A stretch of 60,764 nucleotides of DNA, from NCBI RefSeq assembly GCF_014836955.1, contig NZ_JACSPV010000001.1, forward strand, positions 1-60,764. Reading direction: 5' to 3'. The notes under the pieces are model-generated. The model ran no database searches. It was not told the origin of the DNA and saw only the letters and a list, made by a program, of their open reading frames with translations. The position numbers were made by a program, and so were the translations under genes. The DNA comes from Bacillus norwichensis. Lineage in GTDB: Bacteria > Bacillota > Bacilli > Bacillales > Bacillaceae_C. Positions 17,478-25,796 of this stretch are shown here, one piece after another (position 1 is the first letter of the stretch; each line of letters begins with the position of its first letter).

Positions 17478-18638
17478 TCATTTCGCAACTTTTCCGTAGC
17501 GCCCTCCCCCACCTTCTACCAGCACCATATCCCCTGATCTGGCTTTCACAATCAAATCCGCCAGTCCTTCCTTCAGTACACTTTTCAATTCGGCCTCAGA
17601 AACCTGATGCAGAATATTCATTTCGGATCCGAAATAGCTGTATAGTTTCTCCCTTGTTTTCGTCCCCAATCCAGGTAAAAAATCGAGCGGCACTTGATGG
17701 ATATACGGTGGTCTTACAGGAGGTTTGCTATCATGATCCGCCAACTCTGCGATTCTTTCGGAAACTCCTTTTGTAAATTTCTTCGAACCGCAATGGGCAC
17801 ATATGTCTCCTTGTTTCATTGTGAAACACTTGGCGCATACTGTTCGGTAATATTTACCCAAAAAAGGATTTAAGCCATAATTTTCGTCGATTTTATTTCC
17901 TCCTGAACCATGCAAGGCTTTTTTAACCGCCTCGAAGGTTGGGGCTTCAAGAGTCATTTTCTGATATTCTCTGGCCATTTTGGGCAGAGAATGCGCGTCG
18001 GAATTCGATAGGAACGTAAATCCATTTAGTTCACTGATCTGGTCAGCCATCATTGTGTTAGAGCTGAGTCCTAGTTCCACACCATCTATTAATGTTGGAT
18101 TCAGAACTTCCTTCAACGATTGCTTCACACCTTTTCCGTAAAGACTTTTAAAAGGTGTAAAAACATGAGCAGGAATGAACAAACCGTCTAAAGATTTTAC
18201 TTTCTCTTGGATATTCACAGCTGTTTCATATACCCTCTGTGTGCTCAGTTGAAGGTTCGTTACACGCGTCGAAAGCCAGTTGGAAAATTCCCTAAGCTGT
18301 TTAAAACCCGGGAAATAGGCAAGCAAATGAATCGGGCCATTACAGCTTTCATCCAGAACTTCCATTTCCGTTCCTGGTATTAATGTCACTTCATTCTCAA
18401 ATTGGAAACCGCCCTCTGCCATTTCTATTAAACGGCTTTCTTGAAGGAGCTGTTCCATTTCTGCCATGACTTCAGGGGAATGACAATCAATTACTCCAAC
18501 AATATCAAGTCCTTTAGGAAATTTGGCTGTTTGCAGGATATTGGTCAAAGTCAAGCTTTTAGCTGCAGTGATTTTTACCGGTTTTCCTGTAAAAGTCCTG
18601 CCTATATGAATGTGCATGTCCACAAAATACTGGTTCAT
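17478..18638 (-). CDS. Endonuclease Q-like PHP-domain DNA repair nuclease
   Basis: The product is 386 aa. The N-terminal PHP domain has metal ligands visible in DMHIHIGR, GVIDCHSPEV, GTEMEV and LSNSDAHSL. A zinc finger follows (CAKC...CAHCG, about residues 270-290), then a C-terminal helix-hairpin-helix (LPGLGTKTREKL). This order is that of endonuclease Q, which nicks 5' of deaminated bases and abasic sites and has been studied in archaea and Bacillus pumilus. It starts 1 nt after the nudF stop, so it is co-transcribed with nudF. Confidence 0.82.
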   Translation of the reverse strand: MNQYFVDMHIHIGRTFTGKPVKITAAKSLTLTNILQTAKFPKGLDIVGVIDCHSPEVMAEMEQLLQESRLIEMAEGGFQFENEVTLIPGTEMEVLDESCNGPIHLLAYFPGFKQLREFSNWLSTRVTNLQLSTQRVYETAVNIQEKVKSLDGLFIPAHVFTPFKSLYGKGVKQSLKEVLNPTLIDGVELGLSSNTMMADQISELNGFTFLSNSDAHSLPKMAREYQKMTLEAPTFEAVKKALHGSGGNKIDENYGLNPFLGKYYRTVCAKCFTMKQGDICAHCGSKKFTKGVSERIAELADHDSKPPVRPPYIHQVPLDFLPGLGTKTREKLYSYFGSEMNILHQVSEAELKSVLKEGLADLIVKARSGDMVLVEGGGGRYGKVAK

Positions 18639-18639
18639 A

Positions 18640-19185
18640 TCATTTTTTCTCCATTAGCTGCAAGAATTGGACGGCAAAAACAGTTTTGGCATCATAAATC
18701 CTTTCATTCTTGATACACTCAAGTGCCTCTTCAAGCGAAAGTTCCATTAGCTCAATAAATTCATCTTCATCACCATCTGCCGGATTTTCTACCTTCTCCA
18801 ATTCAGTCGCCAAATAAAGATGAATGATTTCATTCGCAAAACCGGGCGACGTATAAAAAGAGGAAATATACTCCATTTTGCCTGCGCGATACCCAGTTTC
18901 CTCCTCAAGCTCCCTTTCCGCAGTGACCGCTGGTTCTTCTCCTGGCTCCAATTTTCCCGCTGGAATTTCCAACAAAGATCTTTCTAACGGCTTTCTATAT
19001 TGTTCCACCATGACTATTTTATTTTCATCAGTTAATGCAATCAGACCAACAGCGCCGGGATGGCGAACAATCTCACGCTTTGCCAGCTCTCCGTTTGGAA
19101 GTTCCACTTCATCTACTTGTACACTGATGATTTTCCCTTCAAAAATGGGTTCCGTGTTTACTGTTTTCTCTTCAAACTTATTCAC
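18640..19185 (-). CDS. nudF: ADP-ribose pyrophosphatase (Nudix hydrolase) NudF
   Basis: The product is 181 aa. It hydrolyses ADP-ribose to AMP and ribose 5-phosphate. The Nudix box is visible as GKLEPGEEPAVTAERELEEETGY (G-x5-E-x7-REUxEExG pattern). Start is GTG after GGGAGC. The order endoQ-nudF with divergent mciZ and yqkF matches the B. subtilis yqkG region. Confidence 0.93.
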   Translation of the reverse strand: MNKFEEKTVNTEPIFEGKIISVQVDEVELPNGELAKREIVRHPGAVGLIALTDENKIVMVEQYRKPLERSLLEIPAGKLEPGEEPAVTAERELEEETGYRAGKMEYISSFYTSPGFANEIIHLYLATELEKVENPADGDEDEFIELMELSLEEALECIKNERIYDAKTVFAVQFLQLMEKK

Positions 19186-19257
19186 TATGCTCAGCTCCCT
19201 GTTCTATTTCATTTGCTGATCATCATACATTTTACCATACATCAGGGAGGGATCATG

Positions 19258-19392
19258 ATGAGATTGAACATTAGTGAAGATCGCATTATTTTGATTGGGA
19301 AGGCATGGGAAATTCAAGGCTTGCTTCGAAAATATGCAAAGCAACATAAACTTGTAAAAGACTGGATAGAAGCCTGCACAATGGTTGAATAA
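19258..19392 (+). CDS. mciZ: FtsZ inhibitor peptide MciZ
   Basis: The product is 44 aa. The block GKAWEIQGLLRKY...VKDWI aligns with B. subtilis MciZ (40 aa), a mother-cell peptide that caps FtsZ filaments and blocks Z-ring assembly during sporulation. ATG 19258 lies 6 nt after GGGAGGG; ATG 19255 is too close. In B. subtilis mciZ is also between nudF and yqkF. A sigma-E promoter would be expected in the nudF-mciZ gap; I did not find a confident one. Confidence 0.87.
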   Translation: MRLNISEDRIILIGKAWEIQGLLRKYAKQHKLVKDWIEACTMVE

Positions 19393-19441
19393 CTCCGCCA
19401 ACTTCAGATAAAATAGAAAAACAAAGAAAGGCGGGATTTAT

Positions 19442-20365
19442 ATGGAGAAACGCAGACTGGGAAAATCGGATTTATCAGTATCAAAAATGGGTCTGGGATG
19501 CATGTCTTTAGGAACCGATTCGGGCACTGCTGAAGAAATTATAAAAACAGCTTTGGATGAAGGTGTTAATTATTTTGATACCGCCGATTTATACAATTAC
19601 GGTGTAAATGAAGAAATAGTTGGGAAAGTCCTCTCTTCCAAACGTGATCAAGTAGTCATAGCCACAAAAGTTGGAAATCGTTGGGCAGAAAATAAGGACG
19701 ATTGGAGCTGGGACCCTTCTAAAAAATATATTAAAGAAGCAGTAAAAAAGAGTCTCAAACGCCTTCGTACGGATTATATTGACCTATACCAGCTGCACGG
19801 CGGAACTATCGATGACCCAATTGATGAAACAATTGAAGCTTTTGAGGAATTAAAATCCGAAGGTTTCATTCGCTATTATGGCATTTCCTCCATCAGACCC
19901 AACGTCATTCGTGAATACGTAGACCGTTCTTCCATTGTAAGTGTTATGATGCAATACAACCTTTTCGACAGACGCCCAGAAGAAGTCATGGGTTTACTGG
20001 ATGATAATGAGATCAGTGTTGTAACAAGAGGGTCTGTGGCGAAAGGCTTATTAAGCGATAAAATACTGGGCATTAAAGAAGAACAATGGGAAGGGAAAGA
20101 ATATCTTGACTACTCTTCAAATGAGATAAAAGAACTCATAGAAAGCATTCAAGCTAGACTTTTACATGGAGAAAGGTCTCTGAATGAACTGGCGCTACAA
20201 TTCAATTTAGCCAATAAAGCCGTTGCCGCTGTTGTAACAGGAGCCAGCACCATTGAGCAGGTAAAAGACAACGCCCGAGCAGTAAACTCAATGGCCCTGA
20301 CAAAAGAAGAACTGGCTTTTTTACAAATGGTTACACGCCAAAGTCGCTATACATCCCATCTATAG
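19442..20365 (+). CDS. yqkF: Aldo/keto reductase YqkF
   Basis: The product is 307 aa, an NADPH-dependent aldo/keto reductase with a TIM barrel. Catalytic residues are visible: Asp/Tyr in FDTADLYNYG, Lys in VIATKVGNR, His in LYQLHGGTIDDP. The cofactor-binding C-terminal block is VVTGASTIEQVKDN. A ribosome binding site AAAGGCGGG precedes the ATG. The position next to mciZ and nudF supports orthology with YqkF. The substrate is unknown. Confidence 0.92.
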   Translation: MEKRRLGKSDLSVSKMGLGCMSLGTDSGTAEEIIKTALDEGVNYFDTADLYNYGVNEEIVGKVLSSKRDQVVIATKVGNRWAENKDDWSWDPSKKYIKEAVKKSLKRLRTDYIDLYQLHGGTIDDPIDETIEAFEELKSEGFIRYYGISSIRPNVIREYVDRSSIVSVMMQYNLFDRRPEEVMGLLDDNEISVVTRGSVAKGLLSDKILGIKEEQWEGKEYLDYSSNEIKELIESIQARLLHGERSLNELALQFNLANKAVAAVVTGASTIEQVKDNARAVNSMALTKEELAFLQMVTRQSRYTSHL

Positions 20366-20391
20366 AAATGATCGTTCGCCAAACTTTTACT

Positions 20392-20441
20392 TTTTTACTT
20401 ACAATTCTACATATATTTTATAAACATATTTTACTATAATG
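20392..20441 (+). promoter_or_regulatory. Probable promoter of the riboswitch-sinI leader
   Basis: TATAATG (20435-20441) is followed by NNCATAACGA. TTTTTACTTAC (20392-20402) and TTTATA lie upstream. The same three blocks with nearly the same spacing occur before the second SinR-like gene (21600-21661), suggesting a duplicated promoter/operator. A weaker alternative -10 (TATACT, 20584-20589) lies just before the aptamer. Confidence 0.45.
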
Positions 20442-20599
20442 GGCATAACGACTTACTTATTCCTTTCATTGGACTTTTCTGAGCTAAATCGACAGGTTTT
20501 TCTGTTGATGAGTGAGTATCTGTTTTGTTTAGCCTCTTCTTGTCAACGACAATTTTTTCAGGACTATGACTTTGGAAACGCTTATACTAAGTTCACACT

Positions 20600-20716
20600 G
20601 AGTGAAAAAGGCAAATCTGTTCGAAAGTCAGAGACGCAAAGCCACAGGCCTAAGGTTCATTAATGAACTATGGTAGCTGGGTTACCCGAATACATTCCGT
20701 ATTTATGGGAGGTAAC
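20600..20716 (+). promoter_or_regulatory. Cyclic di-GMP-I (GEMM) riboswitch with SD-sequestering platform
   Basis: The aptamer core is clear: AAAAAGGCAAA, then P2 (TCTG/CAGA) capped by a GAAA tetraloop (20623-20626), GACGCAAAGCC, P3 beginning GGCCTAAGG and closing CTATGGTAGC, and GGGTTACC. CCTAAG (20649-20654) with TATGG (20669-20673) is the canonical 11-nt GAAA-tetraloop receptor expected in class I c-di-GMP riboswitches. Downstream, GTTACC (20681-20686) is complementary to GGTAAC (20711-20716) inside the sinI ribosome binding site, with an inner AATAC/GTATT stem (20689-20703). This suggests translational control of the following gene. Confidence 0.92.
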
Positions 20717-20717
20717 A

Positions 20718-20843
20718 ATGAAAAAATCAGTCGTAATAAAGCCGGAGAAACTGGACGAAGAATGGGTAGAGCTCATATTGTCTGCGCTAAGCGCAGGAAT
20801 CAGTCCCCAGGAGATTAAGGAATTTTTTAGGGAACGTCTTTAG
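20718..20843 (+). CDS. SinI-like anti-repressor, 41 aa
   Basis: The motif LDEEWVELILSALSAGISPQEIKEFF matches the helical hairpin by which SinI binds and disables the biofilm repressor SinR in B. subtilis. The protein is shorter than B. subtilis SinI (57 aa) and is almost only the interaction domain. ATG 20718 follows a strong GGGAGGTAAC. That ribosome binding site is the part predicted to be hidden by the riboswitch expression platform. A SinR-like gene follows 91 nt downstream with its own TATAAT. Function as an anti-repressor is inferred from family and context. Confidence 0.85.
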   Translation: MKKSVVIKPEKLDEEWVELILSALSAGISPQEIKEFFRERL

Positions 20844-20934
20844 TACATAATCATGACCCTTCAATCGGGAATTTTGCTCTATTCATAACCTATTAATTTA
20901 TGTTATAATGGGCGAAGAGTAGGTGACGGTGTAT

Positions 20935-21255
20935 ATGATAGGTCAACGAATAAAAGATTATCGCCTTCAAAAAAAATTATCACTATCTGAATTGGCGGAC
21001 AGAGCTGACATTGCCAAATCCTATTTAAGTTCGATTGAGCGCAATATCCAATCCAATCCTTCTATTCAAATACTCGAAAAACTTTCATCTGTGTTAGACG
21101 TCCCTGTCCAAGTTCTCCTTCATGGAGAAACAGGTAAAATCGAGTTGGATCACGATTGGGAAGAGCTCGTTCACGAAGCAATGTCTTCAGGTATTACAAA
21201 AGAAGAATTCCGCGAATTTCTGGAATTCAATAAATGGAAAATGAAGAACAAATAA
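20935..21255 (+). CDS. SinR-like transcriptional repressor (first copy)
   Basis: The product is 106 aa. An N-terminal XRE-type helix-turn-helix (LSLSELADRADIAKSYLSSIERN, about residues 16-38) precedes a C-terminal SinI/SinR dimerisation helix pair (LDHDWEELVHEAMSSGITKEEFREFLEF). SinR represses matrix operons in B. subtilis until bound by SinI. ATG 20935 lies 8 nt after AGGTGA. TATAAT at 20904-20909 gives a likely separate promoter. It is followed by a terminator, so it is a transcription unit apart from the second SinR-like gene. Confidence 0.9.
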   Translation: MIGQRIKDYRLQKKLSLSELADRADIAKSYLSSIERNIQSNPSIQILEKLSSVLDVPVQVLLHGETGKIELDHDWEELVHEAMSSGITKEEFREFLEFNKWKMKNK

Positions 21256-21293
21256 GCGTTCCATGACGAAAATCTCGTCTGGGCGTTTTTTAT
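21256..21293 (+). terminator. Terminator after the first sinR-like gene
   Basis: An imperfect stem with the core GACGA/TCGTC (21268-21282) and flanking CC/GG pairs is followed by GTTTTTTATTTT. The following stretch up to 21599 shows nothing recognisable. Confidence 0.65.
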
Positions 21294-21599
21294 TTTATTT
21301 AGAATGCCGCCTCATAGTTTGAGAACACTGAAGGAAGACCGTTGTCTCCAACTGAATTTGCATTTTAGGCTTTTCGGATAGTACTTCTTGGATGCAGATA
21401 GTTTTTTTCTTTCTAGACAATATTTGCCGGATTATAGACAGTATTAGTTTAGAGTAGACAGTATGCTTAAATTGCACTGCGTTTTACCCTCTTCGCTCTT
21501 ATTTCATCTTTCATAGTTTTTGCTCCTATTAAAAAGCTCGATTTCCACTGTATTTTCTCAATTAAGAACGTTTTTCTTTCAAATACAACTGTTTTCTCG

Positions 21600-21661
21600 T
21601 TTTTACTTACTATTATCCGACTTTATAGAGAACGAATCGTTCCTTATAATGAACATAACGA
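21600..21661 (+). promoter_or_regulatory. Promoter with SinR-like operator before the second sinR-like gene
   Basis: TTTATA (21622-21627), a 17-nt spacer and TATAAT (21645-21650) form a promoter. The spacer holds the inverted repeat GAACGAATCGTTC (21630-21642), whose arms read outward as GTTCTCT and GTTCCTT. These match or nearly match the SinR half-site GTTCTYT. Autorepression or cross-repression by the SinR pair is an inference. Confidence 0.5.
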
Positions 21662-21681
21662 TCGAAAGGGGGTTGTGTTCT

Positions 21682-22011
21682 GTGATTGGGCTTTATATTA
21701 AGGAGATCAGGGAAGAAAGGGGGTACTCTCTCTCCAAACTTGCTGAAAAGGCTGGCATATCAAAATCATATCTAAGCTATATAGAACGGGATATGCAAAA
21801 AAATCCTTCTTTGCAAGTCCTCTCCAAAATCGCCCGCCCTCTCGGTATTTCGGTTGAGCAGCTTTTGCAGGAAAGCACTCAAAAGGAGATCAAATTAGAC
21901 CAAGAATGGCAATTGCTGGTGCAAAAAGCAATACACGCCGGGATGAGGAAAGAAGATTTTCTGGAATACTATGAATTCATTCGTTTTAAAAACCGCCATA
22001 AGAAAAGATGA
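21682..22011 (+). CDS. SinR-like transcriptional repressor (second copy)
   Basis: The product is 109 aa with an N-terminal HTH (YSLSKLAEKAGISKSYLSYIERD) and a C-terminal SinI-like interaction domain (LDQEWQLLVQKAIHAGMRKEDFLEYYEF). It is clearly paralogous to the upstream copy. The start is GTG 21682, 9 nt after AAAGGGGG; the frame remains open upstream but without a ribosome binding site. A second SinI-like gene follows after 24 nt. It could be a SinR or an SlrR-type partner; the sequence alone does not decide. Confidence 0.88.
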   Translation: MIGLYIKEIREERGYSLSKLAEKAGISKSYLSYIERDMQKNPSLQVLSKIARPLGISVEQLLQESTQKEIKLDQEWQLLVQKAIHAGMRKEDFLEYYEFIRFKNRHKKR

Positions 22012-22035
22012 ATTTTTATAAAGGAGAATAGCCCA

Positions 22036-22194
22036 ATGGTAGATGATAAAGGGGGCAATCAATACCTTAGTTATCTTGATGACGAATGGGTTTTACTGTT
22101 GCATGAGGCGAAACAAATGAAGATTACAAAAGAAGAGATTTTCTTATTTTTTAAAAGTAAAAGGATTGAAAAAAACGAAAAAATAGATTGCTAG
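22036..22194 (+). CDS. SinI-like anti-repressor, 52 aa
   Basis: The motif LDDEWVLLLHEAKQMKITKEEIFLFF matches the SinI interaction helices. The N-terminus is short and acidic and the C-terminal tail is lysine-rich. ATG 22036 lies 9 nt after AAGGAGA. It is in an operon with the second SinR-like gene, the reverse order to the first pair (sinI then sinR). It is inferred to antagonise one or both SinR-like proteins. Confidence 0.8.
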   Translation: MVDDKGGNQYLSYLDDEWVLLLHEAKQMKITKEEIFLFFKSKRIEKNEKIDC

Positions 22195-22298
22195 AGAGTG
22201 GAGAACACTCTCTTGCGCAGATGGACTCAGGCCTCCGATTCAGTGGCTTAGCGTCCCGTACATTGGAGCTAGAAGTTATACGAAGATCTTGTAGAGTA

Positions 22299-22326
22299 AA
22301 AGGCCTGGTTCTAGCACCACCAGGCC
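22299..22326. terminator. Terminator between the Sin module and scoB
   Basis: GGCCTGGT pairs with ACCAGGCC (22303-22326 region), with TTTT on the minus strand. A second hairpin, AGAGAGTG/CACTCTCT (22193-22213), spans the end of the SinI-like gene but lacks a T-run. Confidence 0.65.
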
Positions 22327-22332
22327 CGATTC

Positions 22333-22995
22333 CTAGTATGCTTCCATCATAATATCTTTACTTACAGTCAGCTCCGGTTCCGTTGATTGTTGAATGTCCT
22401 CAACTGAATAGCCCGTAGCCACTTCCTTTAATATCAATCCTGCTTGCGTTACATCTATGACTGCACGATCCGTGATAATCCGATCCACGACTCGCTTCCC
22501 TGTCAAAGGCAGAACACATTCGTTTAGGATTTTCGGTTCGCCGCTTTTGTTGACATGCTCCATGATAACGATGATTTTTCCTGCGCCATGAACAAGATCC
22601 ATTGCTCCTCCCATGCCTTTGATCATTTTACCGGGGATCATCCAATTCGCAAGATCGCCAGACTTTGAAACTTCCATTCCGCCCAAGATCGCCAGATTCA
22701 CATGTCCTCCTCTAATCATGGCAAACGATTCGGCGCTGTCAAAATAGGAAGCCCCCGAAATAGCGGTCACCGTTTCTTTTCCTGCGTTGATTAGATCGGC
22801 ATCCACCTCGAATTCTGTAGGATAGGGCCCGATTCCGAGCAGACCATTTTCCGACTGGAGTACCACCTGTTTGTTGTCTGAGATATAGTTGGCCACAAGA
22901 GTTGGCATTCCAATACCAAGGTTCACATAATATCCGCTCTTTATTTCTTTTTCTGCTCTTTTTGCAATCTTTTCCCTTACAGTAGCCTTACTCAA
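22333..22995 (-). CDS. scoB: 3-oxoacid CoA-transferase subunit B
   Basis: The product is 220 aa, the beta subunit of a succinyl-CoA:acetoacetate (or acetate) CoA-transferase. The catalytic glutamate lies in [11 protein letters not shown]. The family block [23 protein letters not shown] is present. With subunit A it activates acetoacetate to acetoacetyl-CoA. It is third in the thiolase-scoA-scoB operon, 15 nt after scoA. The CoA donor (succinyl-CoA or acetyl-CoA) cannot be told from sequence alone. Confidence 0.92.
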   Translation of the reverse strand: MSKATVREKIAKRAEKEIKSGYYVNLGIGMPTLVANYISDNKQVVLQSENGLLGIGPYPTEFEVDADLINAGKETVTAISGASYFDSAESFAMIRGGHVNLAILGGMEVSKSGDLANWMIPGKMIKGMGGAMDLVHGAGKIIVIMEHVNKSGEPKILNECVLPLTGKRVVDRIITDRAVIDVTQAGLILKEVATGYSVEDIQQSTEPELTVSKDIMMEAY

Positions 22996-23010
22996 TTTGA
23001 CACCCCCATT

Positions 23011-23715
23011 CTATGAATTAACCGTCCGTGAACTGACTGTTCGTCTTTCAATCCTCTTCTCAAGTTCTCCTTGTATCAATCCCTGCACATAAATACTCGG
23101 GGTATGGATCTGACCCGGATCAAGTTCACCAATATCTACAAGATTTTCAACCTGGGCGATGGTAACTTTTCCTGCTGCTGCAATCATTGGATTGAAATTT
23201 CGGGCAGTCTTTCTGTAGACAAGATTGCCCATCCTATCACCTTTCCAAGCATTCACAAGGCTAAAGTCCGCTATCAGCGCCTCTTCCAGCACATACTCCT
23301 TGCCATTAAATTCTCGGATTTCCTTTCCTTCCGCAATAGGCGTGCCAACCCCGGCTGGCGTATAAAAAGCTGGAATACCTGCACCGCCAGCCCGGATTTT
23401 TTCTGCGAGAGTCCCTTGGGGAGTCAGTTCAACTTCAATTTCTCCCGCCAATACTTGACGTTCGAACTCCTTGTTCTCTCCTACATACGAACCGATGATC
23501 TTTTTGATCTGCTTATTTTGAAGCAGCAGGCCAAGCCCCCATTCATCCACTCCGCAGTTATTCGAAATGACGGTTAAATCCCTCACACCCTTATCAACGA
23601 GTGCCATGATTAGGTTTTCTGGAATCCCACACAGGCCAAATCCTCCAACCATCAGGGTAGATCCATCACTGATATCAGACACCGCCTCTTGAAATGTCGC
23701 AAATATCGTTTTCAC
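23011..23715 (-). CDS. scoA: 3-oxoacid CoA-transferase subunit A
   Basis: The product is 234 aa, with the glycine-rich motif [15 protein letters not shown] near the N-terminus and the block [16 protein letters not shown] typical of the alpha subunit. I place the start at GTG 23715, 10 nt after AAGGAGG; the upstream in-frame codons overlap the thiolase end and lack a ribosome binding site. Partner of ScoB. Confidence 0.92.
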   Translation of the reverse strand: MKTIFATFQEAVSDISDGSTLMVGGFGLCGIPENLIMALVDKGVRDLTVISNNCGVDEWGLGLLLQNKQIKKIIGSYVGENKEFERQVLAGEIEVELTPQGTLAEKIRAGGAGIPAFYTPAGVGTPIAEGKEIREFNGKEYVLEEALIADFSLVNAWKGDRMGNLVYRKTARNFNPMIAAAGKVTIAQVENLVDIGELDPGQIHTPSIYVQGLIQGELEKRIERRTVSSRTVNS

Positions 23716-23737
23716 TCCGACCCAACCTCCTTTTGAA

Positions 23738-24931
23738 TTATTGTTCTGCCAGTTCAACAATCGTTGCCACTCCTTGGCCGCCGCCAATGCAAAGAGTAGC
23801 AAGTCCCCGTTTTGTTCCTCTCCTTCTCATCTCATATAGAAGTGTGACTAAAATTCTCGCTCCACTGGCCCCGATCGGATGTCCAAGTGCAATCGCTCCT
23901 CCGTTAACATTCAAGATGGACTTATCAAAATCCAGCTCTCTGTCCACCGCAAGCGATTGGGCCGCAAATGCTTCATTTGCTTCAATAAGTCCTATATCCT
24001 CCATTGAAATACCGGCCTTTTGCAGCGCTTTTTTCACAGCAGGCACAGGACCGATTCCCATAAAGCTTGGGTTGACCCCCGCATTTGCATTAGCGCTAAT
24101 AAGAGCGAGTGGTTTGATGCCCAGTTCATCCGCTTTTTTTCTTGATATAACCAAAACGGCCGCCGCTCCGTCGTTAATACCGGAGGAATTACCAGCTGTG
24201 ACGCTCCCTTCCTTGTTAAAAGCGGGCCTTAGAGCTGCAAGCTTTGCAGCAGTCGTACCCTTGCGTGGATATTCGTCTGTATGAAAAACAATCGGTTCGC
24301 CTTTTCTCTGCGGGATTTCAAACGGTACAATTTCCTCTTTGAACCTGCCTTCCTCAATCGCCTTCACAGCTTTCTCCTGACTCCATGCCGCAAATTCATC
24401 CTGCTCTTCTCGACTAATATGGTATTGCTCACATAAATTTTCAGCCGTGACACCCATATGATAATTATTAAAAACGCAGGTTAGGCCGTCACTTGTCATG
24501 CTGTCAACCAGATTTTGGTCGCCCATTTTGAATCCTTCCCTGCCATTATTCAAAAGGTACGGTGCTTGGGACATACTTTCCATCCCTCCCGCAACAACTA
24601 TTTCCGCATCACCAGCCAAAATAGCCTGTGTTGCCATATGAACGGCCTTTAAACCAGATCCACACACTTTATTAATGGTCACAGAGGAAACGCTTTCAGG
24701 AATCCCAGCCTTCATCGCCGCTTGCCGTGCAGGGTTTTGTCCAAGCCCGGCTTGGAGAACATTCCCCATTATGACCTCATCTACAGCATCTGGTTCGACC
24801 CCTGCCCTATTTAATACCTCTTTGATAGCTGCTGCTCCCAAATCAGGAGCTGACGTATTCTTTAATGTTCCTAGAAAACTTCCGATAGCTGTCCGAACTG
24901 CACTAACAATCACCACTTCCTGCTGACTCAT
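23738..24931 (-). CDS. Acetyl-CoA C-acetyltransferase (thiolase)
   Basis: The product is 397 aa. Catalytic residues are visible: nucleophilic Cys in [13 protein letters not shown] (about residue 88), NEAFAAQ, His in [16 protein letters not shown] and the second Cys in [11 protein letters not shown]. It interconverts acetoacetyl-CoA with two acetyl-CoA. Being first in an operon with the CoA-transferase points to the degradative direction for acetoacetate. A GGAGG precedes the ATG. Confidence 0.94.
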   Translation of the reverse strand: MSQQEVVIVSAVRTAIGSFLGTLKNTSAPDLGAAAIKEVLNRAGVEPDAVDEVIMGNVLQAGLGQNPARQAAMKAGIPESVSSVTINKVCGSGLKAVHMATQAILAGDAEIVVAGGMESMSQAPYLLNNGREGFKMGDQNLVDSMTSDGLTCVFNNYHMGVTAENLCEQYHISREEQDEFAAWSQEKAVKAIEEGRFKEEIVPFEIPQRKGEPIVFHTDEYPRKGTTAAKLAALRPAFNKEGSVTAGNSSGINDGAAAVLVISRKKADELGIKPLALISANANAGVNPSFMGIGPVPAVKKALQKAGISMEDIGLIEANEAFAAQSLAVDRELDFDKSILNVNGGAIALGHPIGASGARILVTLLYEMRRRGTKRGLATLCIGGGQGVATIVELAEQ

Positions 24932-25142
24932 TCTTTTTAGCCTCCTTTGAATAATACCTACTGTAACCTTTCGGTAAAAGTTACAGAAATCCTCTTTTTA
25001 ACAGAGGAATGGATGAAAAGCAACATTCTTTGCCTTTCAATAAATCTTTGAATTCCTTATAATGATAATGAAGATATTGAAACTTCTACTGGCGATAACC
25101 GTATATAAGATAAAAGCAAGTTTGGACAGGAGTGGATGCAGC

Positions 25143-25796
25143 TTGAAATCGTTGTTTTCTTTTTTTCTCGGAATGTTTACTACTGCTGAAGCAGTTCTTA
25201 TATGGCTTATTTTGTTCTTAGGCTTTGATATGAGCTTCCTTGCCTCATCGGGCATCTCGGTCCTTGCCGGTTTTGTGACATTCTACGGGGTCAAGCTCAT
25301 CTCGGACTACCGTTTTTTAAAGAAAAACCGACTGACCCGAAAAGAATATGCTTATATTCAAAAAAACTTGTTGGAAGCCAAAAGAAAAATAGCTCGCCTG
25401 CAAAAATCATTTTTTTCGGTCAGGACGATGGGAGCCTTCAAACAGCTGTATGAACTAAACAGACTGGCGAAAAGGATGTACTCCATTGTTCATAAAGACC
25501 CGCGGAGGTTTTATCAGTCAGAGCGCTTCTTCTTCTACCATCTGGACTCAGTAGTGGAAATCTCTGACCGGTACGCTCGGCTTGCTGCCCAGCCAGTGAA
25601 AAATGATCAAATCTATCTCTCACTGAAAGAAACTCAAAGCACTCTCGAGGATTTGAATGAATCCATCAAAAAAGACATTTACCACGTACTGTCTTCAGAC
25701 GTGGATGAATTGCAATTCGAATTGGATGTTGCAAAGCACTCGCTGAAAAAACTGGAGTATCACCCCCTTGATGACGAAAGGAGTACTAAAAAATGA
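25143..25796 (+). CDS. xpaC: XpaC family protein (5-bromo-4-chloroindolyl phosphate hydrolysis)
   Basis: The product is about 217 aa with two adjacent membrane segments near the N-terminus and a long helical cytoplasmic region rich in charged residues. It matches the XpaC family by architecture and by pairing with telA. I prefer TTG 25143, 10 nt after AGGAG; an ATG at 25062 would add 27 residues but has a weak ribosome binding site. The 3' end overlaps telA by 4 nt. The true function is unknown; the name comes from a phenotype in B. subtilis. Confidence 0.82.
   Translation: MKSLFSFFLGMFTTAEAVLIWLILFLGFDMSFLASSGISVLAGFVTFYGVKLISDYRFLKKNRLTRKEYAYIQKNLLEAKRKIARLQKSFFSVRTMGAFKQLYELNRLAKRMYSIVHKDPRRFYQSERFFFYHLDSVVEISDRYARLAAQPVKNDQIYLSLKETQSTLEDLNESIKKDIYHVLSSDVDELQFELDVAKHSLKKLEYHPLDDERSTKK

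Noticed and set aside
20439-20663. A 74-codon plus-strand frame before the Sin module
   Set aside because: It overlaps the riboswitch aptamer, has no ribosome binding site and its sequence is explained by the structured leader.
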